From contig JAAAOL010000409.1 of NCBI GenBank assembly GCA_009908885.1, positions 1-9,541 on the forward strand: a stretch of DNA of 9,541 bases, read 5' to 3'. The DNA comes from Bacteroidota bacterium (GTDB lineage Bacteria > Bacteroidota > Rhodothermia > Rhodothermales > JAAAOL01). Below the pieces are notes generated by a model, which searched no databases, was not told where the DNA came from, and saw nothing but the letters and a program-made list of their open reading frames with translations. Position 1 is the stretch's first letter. Each line of letters opens with the position of its first letter. The position numbers and the translations under genes are program-made. This document shows positions 1-7,100 of the stretch, piece by piece.

Positions 1-54
1 CGCACGGAACGACGTCCACCTGCGACCTTCCAACCGTTCAACCTGAAACCGTCT
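1..54 (+). promoter_or_regulatory. G-poor leader upstream of dhaL, no Shine-Dalgarno
   Basis: This non-coding leader precedes the dhaL ATG. It has no GGAG-like ribosome binding site. The trinucleotide ACC recurs at 18, 25, 33, 41 and 48, that is every 7-8 bp, which resembles in style the octamer array found between dhaL and the next gene. In other bacteria dhaK normally precedes dhaL, so the end of dhaK may lie just left of the window; that is inference. Confidence 0.4.
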
Positions 55-687
55 ATGTCTCGTACGCTCGATGACGTGCTGGCCTGGCTTCGCGCCTACG
101 CCGACAAGATCGCCGAGGAAAAGCAATACCTGACCAAGCTCGACTCGGCCATCGGCGATGCCGACCACGGCGTCAACATGAACCGGGGCTTCCAGGCCGC
201 CATGGAGGCGCTGGACGACAAGGCGCCCGCCAGTATCGACAAGGCGCTCAACACCGTCGCCATGACGCTCATCTCCAAGACGGGCGGCGCCAGCGGCCCA
301 CTCTACGGCACCTTCTTCATGCGGGCGGGCTCCGCGGTGAAGGGCCAGGAGACGATCGACGTGAGCGACTGGGCGAGCATGATGGACGCCGGCCTCCAGG
401 GCGTCATCCAGCGGGGCAAGGCCGAGGTGGGCGACAAGACGATGGTCGACGCGCTGACGCCGGCCGTCGAGGCGCTCCAGCAGGCCGCCGAGGACGGCGA
501 CGACTGGGGCGACGCCCTTGCCGCTGCCGCCGAGGCCGCCCACGATGGGATGGAGGCGACGATTCCGCTCATCGCCAAGAAAGGCCGGGCCAGCTATCTG
601 GGCGAGCGGAGCAAAGGGCACCAGGACCCCGGCGCCACGTCCAGCTACTACCTGATGGAAACCGCTGCTGCCGCCCTCGGCGGATAG
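55..687 (+). CDS. dhaL: PTS-dependent dihydroxyacetone kinase, ADP-binding subunit DhaL
   Basis: DhaL holds a tightly bound ADP that is rephosphorylated by DhaM and passes the phosphate to dihydroxyacetone covalently bound on DhaK, giving DHAP in the cytoplasm. The 210-residue length is that of the family. The nucleotide/Mg signature is intact: Asp30, Asp35, Asp37 and His38 lie in LD-SAIGDADHG, followed by NMNRG (41-45). GGASGPLYG (77-85), GDKTMVDAL in the middle, and a C-terminal GRASYLGERSKGHQDPGA stretch are all characteristic. The ATG at 55 gives the N-terminus expected from E. coli DhaL, with the same Asp numbering. The next gene encodes its phosphodonor DhaM, which fixes the PTS-dependent type over the ATP-dependent single-chain kinase. 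There is no Shine-Dalgarno. DhaK is not visible in the window. Confidence 0.95.
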   Translation: MSRTLDDVLAWLRAYADKIAEEKQYLTKLDSAIGDADHGVNMNRGFQAAMEALDDKAPASIDKALNTVAMTLISKTGGASGPLYGTFFMRAGSAVKGQETIDVSDWASMMDAGLQGVIQRGKAEVGDKTMVDALTPAVEALQQAAEDGDDWGDALAAAAEAAHDGMEATIPLIAKKGRASYLGERSKGHQDPGATSSYYLMETAAAALGG

Positions 688-716
688 GGACGCGTGAAGG
701 GGTAGACGCGGGCAAA

Positions 717-788
717 CGCCTACACGCCCACACGCCCGAACGCTCAGACGCCCACACGTTCAATCATCCACACGTCCGAACGTCCACA
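717..788. repeat. degenerate 8-bp tandem repeat, nine units, consensus CGCCCACA
   Basis: The 116-bp gap between dhaL and the dhaM fusion contains nine consecutive octamers in perfect 8-bp register: cgcctaca, cgcccaca, cgcccgaa, cgctcaga, cgcccaca, cgttcaat, catccaca, cgtccgaa, cgtccaca. Position 1 is always C, position 2 is G in eight of nine, and position 5 is C in eight of nine. On the plus strand the array is poor in G. It ends 15 nt before the dhaM ATG, so it forms the leader of that gene. Function is unknown: it could be a slippage-derived spacer, a binding array, or an unstructured translation leader. Confidence 0.75.
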
Positions 789-803
789 CCCGATCCGCCT
801 CGC

Positions 804-3368
804 ATGGTCAGCCTCGTTCTCGTCTCGCATAGCCGCCCTCTCGCGCGGGGCGTCGTGCATCTCATCCGCCAGATGGCCTCGGACGAGGTGCGGGTGGAGG
901 TGGCCGCGGGCACGGGCGACGATGACGAGGAGCTGGGCACCGACGCCATGGCCGTGCTGGAGGCGATCCAGGCGGCGATGAGCGACGACGGCGTGCTGGT
1001 GCTGGTGGACGTGGGCAGCGCGCTCCTCAGCGCGGAAACGGCGCTGGAGTTTCTGGACGAGGCCGATCGCGACCGCGTGCGGCTGTGTCCCGCGCCGTTC
1101 GTCGAAGGCGCGCTCTCGGGCATCGTGCAGGCCGGGCTGGACAGTGACCTCGACGCCGTCTATACCGAGGCGGTGATGGCCCTCGCGCAGAAGTACGACC
1201 ACCTCGACCTGGAGCCGCCTGCGGCGGTCGCCACGTCGCCAGCGGGGGATGCGGCATCGGAGGGGCCGACCGCCGAGGCCGTCGTCACCGTGCGCAACCC
1301 GCACGGGCTGCACGCGCGTCCGGCGGCGCAGTTCGTGCAGGCGGCCGGCCGGTTTCAGGCGACGATTACGGCGCAGAACCGCACGACGGGCAAGGGGCCG
1401 GTCTCGGCCAAGAGCATCTCTGCCGTCGCCACGCTCGGCGCGGTGCAAGACCACGAGGTCGAACTCGTCGCCCGCGGCCCCGATGCTGAGGCGGCGGTAC
1501 GGACGTTGCAGGACCTCATCGCTTCGGGTTTCGGGGAGACGGAGGAAGAGGCGCCCGCCGAACCGAAAGAGGCCGCTGTATCCGAGGCGACGGACGAGGA
1601 CGTGCCCGAAGGCGCGCTGCGCGGCGTCGTTGTCTCGGAAGGGTACGCCGTGGCGCCCGCCGCCCATCTGCGCGTGGTGCGGCCTGAAATTCCGGACGTT
1701 CCATCGGCGGATCCCGACGCCGACTGGCAGCGCTTGCAGGACGCCCTCGCCCGGGTGCGGGAGGAACTGACCGACGAGCAGCAGCGCATGACGAGGACCG
1801 TCGGCGCCGGGCAGGCCGCCATGCTGGAGGCGCAACGCCTGCTGCTGGACGACCCCGACGTGCTGGCCGCCGCGCGGGAGCGGCTGTTCGACGGCGGGGT
1901 GCACGTGGCGCGGGCCTGGATCGACGCCGTGGAGGACGTGGCCGACTCGTACCGCGCGCTGGACGACGCTTACCTTCGCGAGCGCGCCGCCGACGTGCTG
2001 GACGTGGGCTGGCGCCTCGTCCGGACGCTGCTCGGCGAGACCGGTCCGGCGCTCGACCTGCCGGAGTCGCCGTCGGTGGTCATTACCGATGACCTCGCCC
2101 CCTCACACGTCGGCGCTCTCGACCCCGAGGTGGTGCAGGGCGTCGTCTGCGCCGAGGGGAGCACCCTCTCACACAGCGCCATCCTGCTGCGCAGCCTCGG
2201 CGTGCCCGCCGTCTTCGGCGCGGGCCCGGCGGTGCTGGACGTAGACGACGGCACGGTCGTCGGCGTCGATGGGCAGGAGGGGCTGGTCTGGCCGGGCCCG
2301 CCGGAGGACGTGCAGGAGCGGCTGACCGAGCGGCGACAGCAGTGGATAACACGGCAGGAGCGCCTGCGGGCTGACGCCGACGCCCCGGCGGTGACGACCG
2401 ACGGCGTCGCCATCGAGGTGGCGGCCAACGTGGGGCTTCCGGCCGATGCGCAGCGGGCCGCCGAGCAGGGCGCCGACGGGGTCGGGCTCCTGCGGACGGA
2501 GGTGCTCTTCGGCGACCGCCAGGAGGCGCCGACCGAAGACGAGCAGGTCGACGCCCTTACCGCCGTGGCCGCTGCACTCGACGGGCGGCCCGTCATCGTG
2601 CGGACGCTCGACGTAGGGGGCGACAAGCCGCTGCCGTTCCTCCAGCTTCCCGATCCCGAAGCCAATCCGTTCCTCGGCGTGCGCGGCGTGCGGCTCCTGC
2701 TGCGCCACCCGGACCTGTTTCAGACCCACTGCCGCGCCATCCTGCGGGCGGCCCACGCGCACCCGCTCAAGGTCATGTTTCCGATGGTGACGACGCTGGA
2801 CGATCTGGAGCAGGCCCGCGCCATCCTCGACGACGCGCAGGCCGCGCTGGACGCCGACGGCATCCCGCACGGCGGCCCGCTGGAGGTGGGCATCATGATC
2901 GAGACGCCCGCCAGCGCGCTGCAGGCCGCCCAACTGGCCCACCACGTCGACTTTTTCAGCATCGGCACGAACGACTTGACGCAGTACGTGATGGCTGCCG
3001 ACCGGGGTAACGCCGCCCTGGCCCCGCTGGCCGACGCGCTCCACCCGGCGGTGCTGGCGGCCATCGCCCGCGTCACCGAGGCCGCCCGGGAGCACGGCAT
3101 CTGGGTGGGCGTCTGTGGTGAGGTCGCCGCCGATCCGCTAGCCGCGCCCGTGCTCGTGGGGCTGGGCGTCACCGAACTGAGCGTCCGCGCGTCGGCGGTG
3201 CCGCTCGTCAAGGCCCTCGTTCGTATGTTGTCGTCGGACACTTGCCAGACCCTGGCGGACGCGGTGCTCCGGTGCCCGGATGCCGCAGCGGTGCGGGCGC
3301 GAAGCCGGGCGCTGCTGGCTGACACCGCCCCGGATCTCCTTCCCGCCGACACGCTCGATACGACGTAA
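804..3368 (+). CDS. dhaM: DhaM-HPr-Enzyme I fusion phosphotransferase (dihydroxyacetone kinase phosphodonor)
   Basis: This 854-residue protein carries a whole PTS relay in one chain. Residues 1 to about 130 are the DhaM IIA-type domain, with phospho-His9 in LVSHS, GTDA, and the DVGSALLSAETALE signature. An acidic Ala/Pro-rich linker follows. HPr spans about 157-245, with His170 in HGLHARPAA and Ser204 in the position of HPr Ser46. After a second linker, a complete Enzyme I runs from about 272: phospho-His457 in STLSHSAILLRSLGVPA, then the PEP-binding barrel with GVGLLRTE, RTLDVGGDKPLPF, NPFLGVRG, IGTNDLTQY, and catalytic Cys771 in GVCGE. The inferred flow is PEP to His457 to His170 to His9 to DhaL-ADP. 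E. coli DhaM has the same domain order but only a truncated EI N-terminal part; here EI is full length, so no separate PtsI is needed. It follows dhaL on the same strand. Confidence 0.93.
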   Translation: MVSLVLVSHSRPLARGVVHLIRQMASDEVRVEVAAGTGDDDEELGTDAMAVLEAIQAAMSDDGVLVLVDVGSALLSAETALEFLDEADRDRVRLCPAPFVEGALSGIVQAGLDSDLDAVYTEAVMALAQKYDHLDLEPPAAVATSPAGDAASEGPTAEAVVTVRNPHGLHARPAAQFVQAAGRFQATITAQNRTTGKGPVSAKSISAVATLGAVQDHEVELVARGPDAEAAVRTLQDLIASGFGETEEEAPAEPKEAAVSEATDEDVPEGALRGVVVSEGYAVAPAAHLRVVRPEIPDVPSADPDADWQRLQDALARVREELTDEQQRMTRTVGAGQAAMLEAQRLLLDDPDVLAAARERLFDGGVHVARAWIDAVEDVADSYRALDDAYLRERAADVLDVGWRLVRTLLGETGPALDLPESPSVVITDDLAPSHVGALDPEVVQGVVCAEGSTLSHSAILLRSLGVPAVFGAGPAVLDVDDGTVVGVDGQEGLVWPGPPEDVQERLTERRQQWITRQERLRADADAPAVTTDGVAIEVAANVGLPADAQRAAEQGADGVGLLRTEVLFGDRQEAPTEDEQVDALTAVAAALDGRPVIVRTLDVGGDKPLPFLQLPDPEANPFLGVRGVRLLLRHPDLFQTHCRAILRAAHAHPLKVMFPMVTTLDDLEQARAILDDAQAALDADGIPHGGPLEVGIMIETPASALQAAQLAHHVDFFSIGTNDLTQYVMAADRGNAALAPLADALHPAVLAAIARVTEAAREHGIWVGVCGEVAADPLAAPVLVGLGVTELSVRASAVPLVKALVRMLSSDTCQTLADAVLRCPDAAAVRARSRALLADTAPDLLPADTLDTT

Positions 3369-3405
3369 CGCTTCGCTGTCTTCCTCCTCCATTTGTACTA
3401 CTGCT

Positions 3406-4449
3406 ATGCCCTCGAAGTCAGGATATCATCCCGAAACCGGACGCTTCCAGACGCTCGACCAGTTCGTCATCGAACAGCAGGAGCGCTTTCCGCACTCCAC
3501 CGGCAGCTTCTCGCGCCTGCTGCGGGATCTGTCCGTGGCCGCCAAGGTGGTCAACAGCGACATCCGGCGGGCGGGCCTGCTCGACGTGACCGGCGCCTCG
3601 GGCGACGTGAACGTGCAGGGCGAGGTCCAGCAGCGCCTTGACATCATCGCCCACACCGAGTTCGTCGAAGCCCTCAAACTCGGCGGCGAGTGCTCCCTGA
3701 TCGTCTCGGAGGAGCACGACGAGATCATCCCCATCGAGCCGATGGGCCCCGAGAGTGACGGGAGCTACATCGTCCTGCTCGACCCGCTGGACGGCTCGTC
3801 CAACATCGACGTGAACGTGTCGGTGGGCACCATCTTTTCCGTCTACCGCCTGCCCGAGGGGCGAGAGCCATCGCTGGAGTCGGCGCTGCAGCCCGGCAGC
3901 GAGCAGATCGCCGCGGGGTACATCGTCTACGGGTCATCGACGATGCTCGTCTACACGTCGGGCGACGGCGTCAACGGCTTCACGCTCGACCCGCTGGTGG
4001 GCGAGTTCATGCTGTCGCACCCCAAGATCCAGGTGCCGCCGACGGGCCGCTTCTACTCGATCGACGAGGGCAACTCGGCGGCGTTCCACGAGGGGCTGGA
4101 GCAGTACATCCACTGGCTCCAGTACGAGCAGGAGAAGCCGCAGGCCCACAAGACGCGCTACATCGGCTCGTTCATCTCCGACTTCCACCGGAACTTGCTG
4201 AAAGGCGGCATCTACATGTATCCTGCGACGCCCGTCTACCCCCAGGGCAAGCTGCGGCTGATGTACGAGGCCAACCCGATGGCCTTCATCATCGAGCAGG
4301 CCGGGGGGCGCGCCACCGATGGCGAACGTCGCATCCTGGACCTGCAGCCGGAAGCGCTGCACCAGCGCACGGCCGTCTACATCGGCAGTACACAGATGGT
4401 GCGCACCGCCGAAGCCTTTCTGCGTGGAGAGGGGCCGCCGGCGTCATAG
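3406..4449 (+). CDS. fbp: fructose-1,6-bisphosphatase, class I
   Basis: Fbp hydrolyses fructose-1,6-bisphosphate to fructose-6-phosphate and Pi, the committed step of gluconeogenesis. The 347-residue product is close to the usual class I length of about 335. Metal-binding residues are visible: SEEHDE (Glu102, Glu103) and the class I signature DPLDGSSNID (126-135). The substrate-binding half contains YGSSTMLVY, the KTRYIGSFISDFHRNL stretch, YPQGKLRLMYEANPM and a C-terminal IIEQAGGRATDG. I chose the ATG at 3406, 37 nt after the dhaM stop. The in-frame ATG at 3280 would overlap dhaM by 89 nt and add an N-terminus unlike the family. There is no Shine-Dalgarno; the leader is pyrimidine-rich. The tight spacing suggests co-transcription with dhaM and glgC. 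Confidence 0.96.
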   Translation: MPSKSGYHPETGRFQTLDQFVIEQQERFPHSTGSFSRLLRDLSVAAKVVNSDIRRAGLLDVTGASGDVNVQGEVQQRLDIIAHTEFVEALKLGGECSLIVSEEHDEIIPIEPMGPESDGSYIVLLDPLDGSSNIDVNVSVGTIFSVYRLPEGREPSLESALQPGSEQIAAGYIVYGSSTMLVYTSGDGVNGFTLDPLVGEFMLSHPKIQVPPTGRFYSIDEGNSAAFHEGLEQYIHWLQYEQEKPQAHKTRYIGSFISDFHRNLLKGGIYMYPATPVYPQGKLRLMYEANPMAFIIEQAGGRATDGERRILDLQPEALHQRTAVYIGSTQMVRTAEAFLRGEGPPAS

Positions 4450-4509
4450 TCTCCTATCCGCGTCGTCCTCACCTCACCTGAAGCGCCCACTCGACTCCGC
4501 TACGCACCC

Positions 4510-5781
4510 ATGACGACCTCCATGCTGGCCATCATCCTCGGTGGTGGCGCCGGTACGCGCCTGTATCCGCTGACCAAGCACCGGGCCAAGCCTGCCGTTC
4601 CCCTCGCCGGAAAGTACCGCCTGGTGGACGTGCCCATCTCGAACTGCATCAACTCGGACGTCAACCGCATCTTCGTCCTGACGCAGTTCAACTCGGCGAG
4701 CCTGAACCGCCACATCTCGCGCACCTACACGTTCGATCGCTTCCGAAGCGGTTTCGTCAACATCATCGCGGCGGAGCAGACCCCGTCCACCGACCAGTGG
4801 TTTCAGGGGACGGCGGACGCCGTGCGCCGCAGCATGCCACACTACGGCGCCTACGCCCACTCGCACGTGCTCATCCTGTCGGGCGACCAGCTCTACACGA
4901 TGGACTACCAGAAGATGCTGGCGCACCACGAAGCCAACGACGCCGACGTGACCATCGCCACGATCCCGGTGACGGCGGAGGAGGCGCCCGCCTTCGGCAT
5001 CCTCAAGTCGGACGACGACGAGGTGATCACCGAGTTTCACGAAAAGCCGCCGCTCGATCAGCTGGAAGGCAAGGACAGCCCGGTCAGTGAGGAGATGGAG
5101 GCGGCCGGGCGCATCTACCTGGCGTCGATGGGCATCTACATCTTCGGGAAGGACGTGCTCCAGGAAATGCTGGACGCCAACCCCGAGGACCACGACTTCG
5201 GCAAGGAGATCATCCCGGCGGCCATCGAGTCGCGCCGGGTGTTGTCGTACCCGTTCGAGGACTACTGGAGCGACATCGGGACGATCCGCTCGTTCTTCGA
5301 CGCGAACGTGATGCTGGGCCAGCGCAAGCCGGAGTTCAACCTGTACGACCCGGACCGTCCGCTCTACACGAACGCCCGGATGCTGCCTCCGGCGAAGGTG
5401 CAGAGTTCGTACGTCCAGGACTCGCTCATCTCCGAGGGGAGCGTCATCGTCAACAGCCAGATCAGCAATTCGATCATCGGCATCCGCTCCTTCATCGGCA
5501 ACAACACGACCATCAAGAATACCGTGTTCATGGGAGCGGACCATTACCCGTGGCACCTGCCCGAGCACCGCAGCAACATCCAGGGGCCGGAACGCCCGGG
5601 CATCGGCGAGGAGTCCTATATCGAGGGCGCCATCGTGGACCGCAACGTGTCCATCGGCAAGCGGTGCATCATCAAGAACCGCGACAACATTCAGGAAGGC
5701 GAGGGCGACGACTTCTACATCCGCGACGGCATCGTGGTGCTGCCCAAGAACGTGCGCATCGAGGACGACACGATCATTTAG
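4510..5781 (+). CDS. glgC: glucose-1-phosphate adenylyltransferase (ADP-glucose pyrophosphorylase)
   Basis: GlgC makes ADP-glucose and PPi from ATP and glucose-1-phosphate, the committed and allosterically controlled step of bacterial glycogen synthesis. The 423-residue chain starts with the pyrophosphorylase loop GGGAGTRLYPLT (11-22) and KPAVPLAGKYRLVD (27-40). The catalytic Asp is Asp126 in LSGDQ, and the sugar-phosphate Lys is Lys179 in FHEKP. EDYWSDIGTI precedes a left-handed beta-helix domain with hexapeptide-type turns (SEGSVIVNSQISNSIIG, RSFIGNN). The C-terminus (GIGEES, KNRDNIQEGEGDDFYIRDGIVVLPKN) reads like cyanobacterial and plant enzymes rather than the enterobacterial type, so 3-phosphoglycerate/Pi control is possible, but effector specificity cannot be read reliably. 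It lies 60 nt after fbp, with a C-rich leader and no Shine-Dalgarno. Confidence 0.96.
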   Translation: MTTSMLAIILGGGAGTRLYPLTKHRAKPAVPLAGKYRLVDVPISNCINSDVNRIFVLTQFNSASLNRHISRTYTFDRFRSGFVNIIAAEQTPSTDQWFQGTADAVRRSMPHYGAYAHSHVLILSGDQLYTMDYQKMLAHHEANDADVTIATIPVTAEEAPAFGILKSDDDEVITEFHEKPPLDQLEGKDSPVSEEMEAAGRIYLASMGIYIFGKDVLQEMLDANPEDHDFGKEIIPAAIESRRVLSYPFEDYWSDIGTIRSFFDANVMLGQRKPEFNLYDPDRPLYTNARMLPPAKVQSSYVQDSLISEGSVIVNSQISNSIIGIRSFIGNNTTIKNTVFMGADHYPWHLPEHRSNIQGPERPGIGEESYIEGAIVDRNVSIGKRCIIKNRDNIQEGEGDDFYIRDGIVVLPKNVRIEDDTII

Positions 5782-5782
5782 T

Positions 5783-5806
5783 GCGGCCTGCAGAAGGCCG
5801 AGCCGC
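5783..5806 (+). other. GC-rich stem-loop just after glgC
   Basis: Immediately after the glgC stop, GGCCT (5785-5789) and AGGCC (5795-5799) form a 5-bp stem with a 5-nt loop. Alternatively GCGGC (5783-5787) pairs with GCCGC (5802-5806). There is no T-run afterwards, so this is not a canonical intrinsic terminator. It could be a weak terminator or a 3'-end stabilising stem for the dha-fbp-glgC transcript. Confidence 0.3.
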
Positions 5807-5821
5807 GATTAATCCATCGGG

Positions 5822-5852
5822 GCGCCGTCGGAATGAGGAACCGCGCCGTCGG
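5822..5852. repeat. 10-bp direct repeat GCGCCGTCGG, 21-bp phase
   Basis: GCGCCGTCGG occurs at 5822-5831 and again, identically, at 5843-5852. The two copies start 21 bp apart, two helical turns, so they present on the same DNA face. They lie just upstream of an AT-rich tract and 63 bp before the desaturase ATG, a placement suited to an activator or repressor of the desaturase. No regulator gene is adjacent, so the role is inferred from geometry only. Confidence 0.5.
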
Positions 5853-5892
5853 TTTGCTCTTAACCACTCTTTATCTCACCCAATATTTTTCC
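5853..5892 (+). promoter_or_regulatory. AT-rich candidate promoter region for the desaturase
   Basis: This is a locally AT-rich island in an otherwise GC-rich window. TTTG at 5853-5856 resembles the Bacteroidota -33 element, and TATTTTTC at 5884-5891 resembles the -7 element TAnnTTTG with one mismatch. The gap between the two is longer than the usual 17-21 nt, so they may not belong together. TATCTC at 5872 gives a gap of 15 nt and is an alternative. I see no better promoter between glgC and the desaturase. Confidence 0.3.
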
Positions 5893-5914
5893 ACTCCACA
5901 CTCACCCCGAACGC

Positions 5915-7072
5915 ATGCCATCTGTCAGTGACGCGCCGCGCGAGACCCGCGGCATCAACTGGGTCGCGTTGATCTTCATCGTCTCGTACCATCTCGCCCT
6001 GCTGGTCGGGATGCCGCTGTACCTGCTGTCCAACACGCCGAGCTGGTCGCTCATCGGTTGGACGGCGTTTCTGCTGGTTAGCACGCTGCTGGCCATCACC
6101 GCCGGGTACCACCGCCTGTACGCGCACCGCACGTACCGCACCCGCAAGGTGGTCGAGGGGATCATGGTGTTCTTCGGCACCCTGGCGACGCAGGGCAGCG
6201 TGATCCGCTGGGCGCACGACCACCGGATCCACCACAGCCACCTGGACACCGAGGAGGACCCGTACGACACGCCGAAGGGCTTCTGGCATTCGCACGTGCT
6301 GTGGATGTTCAAGAAGAACAAGCCCATCGACGAGCGCTATGTGAAGGACCTCCTGAAGAACAAGCTGCTCGTCTTCCAGCATCGCCATTATGGCGTGCTG
6401 ATGACCGTGACGAACGCCCTCGTGGTGCTCGGCATCGGCTGGCTCACGGGCGACTTCTTCGGCGCGCTCGTGTTCGTCTTCCTCTTGCGCCTCTTCCTCG
6501 CCCACCACTCGACGTGGTTCATCAACTCGCTGGCGCACATGTGGGGCTCGAAGCCGTACTCCACGGAGCACTCCGCGGTGAACAACTTCATCCTGGCGCT
6601 GCTGACCTACGGCGAGGGCTACCACAACTACCACCACACCTTCGCCACCGACTACCGCAACGGCGTCCGCTGGTACCAGTTCGACCCGCCGAAGTACCTG
6701 ATCTGGCTGCTGGAAAAGGTGGGACTGGCCTCGGACCTGAAGCGCACGGACCGGCTGATCATCAAGAAGCAGCTCGTCCAGGCGGACCGGAAGCTGCTGC
6801 TCGACCACCTGAACAACCTGCCGGAAGAAGAGTCGAGCGCGTTCCGGCAGGCGGTGGAGAAGATGTCGGACAAGCTGTCCGAGACCATCGTGTCGGCCAA
6901 GACGGTGATGGACCGCTACCGCTCGGTGGACCGCACGGAGGATCCGTCGGAGTGGGAGGAGCTGCGCGAGCGGTTCCGCACGCTGCGGCAGGAGATCCAG
7001 CACGACCTGAAGACGTGGCGCCGCCTCTGCCGCCTGGTGCTGGACCTGGAGCCGGTGCGAGCGCGCGGGTAG
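5915..7072 (+). CDS. membrane-bound fatty acyl (acyl-CoA delta-9 type) desaturase
   Basis: This integral-membrane di-iron desaturase introduces a double bond into saturated acyl chains, helping to set membrane fluidity. All three His boxes are present: HRLYAH (66-71), HRIHH (103-107) and HNYHH (237-241). The additional NSLAH motif (204-208) is also conserved in stearoyl-CoA desaturases. Hydrophobic segments occur at about 16-38, 47-63, 85-97 and 160-195. The segment after the last His box is unusually long, about 140 residues: a conserved-looking RWYQFDPPKYLIWLL stretch is followed by highly charged helical sequence (about 265-380) with coiled-coil-like heptads. The exact regiochemistry and whether the substrate is acyl-CoA or lipid-bound cannot be read. 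The start at 5915 gives a short polar N-terminus before the first membrane span; there is no Shine-Dalgarno. It is convergent with the PIN gene, with only 28 bp between the stops and no visible terminator. Confidence 0.93.
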   Translation: MPSVSDAPRETRGINWVALIFIVSYHLALLVGMPLYLLSNTPSWSLIGWTAFLLVSTLLAITAGYHRLYAHRTYRTRKVVEGIMVFFGTLATQGSVIRWAHDHRIHHSHLDTEEDPYDTPKGFWHSHVLWMFKKNKPIDERYVKDLLKNKLLVFQHRHYGVLMTVTNALVVLGIGWLTGDFFGALVFVFLLRLFLAHHSTWFINSLAHMWGSKPYSTEHSAVNNFILALLTYGEGYHNYHHTFATDYRNGVRWYQFDPPKYLIWLLEKVGLASDLKRTDRLIIKKQLVQADRKLLLDHLNNLPEEESSAFRQAVEKMSDKLSETIVSAKTVMDRYRSVDRTEDPSEWEELRERFRTLRQEIQHDLKTWRRLCRLVLDLEPVRARG

Positions 7073-7100
7073 GTCCAAACGGTCAGTGGGGCGCGTGTCG

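Noticed and set aside
717..788. The octamer array as a CRISPR
   Set aside because: The units are 8 bp with no spacers, so this is a tandem repeat.
744..1904. A 386-codon open frame on the minus strand opposite dhaM
   Set aside because: It is antisense to a well-conserved protein and its translation is Arg/His-rich, typical of a shadow of GC-biased coding sequence; no motif is recognisable.
2169..3095. A 308-codon minus-strand frame opposite the Enzyme I part
   Set aside because: It is a shadow frame of the conserved PEP-binding domain; composition is low-complexity and shows no family pattern.
3280..3405. An in-frame upstream ATG that would lengthen Fbp by 42 residues
   Set aside because: It overlaps the end of dhaM by 89 nt, and the added residues do not resemble any Fbp N-terminus; the ATG at 3406 fits the family length.
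5876..7078. A 400-codon minus-strand frame opposite the desaturase
   Set aside because: It is opposite a protein with all three His boxes, and its translation is Arg/Val/His-rich without domains.
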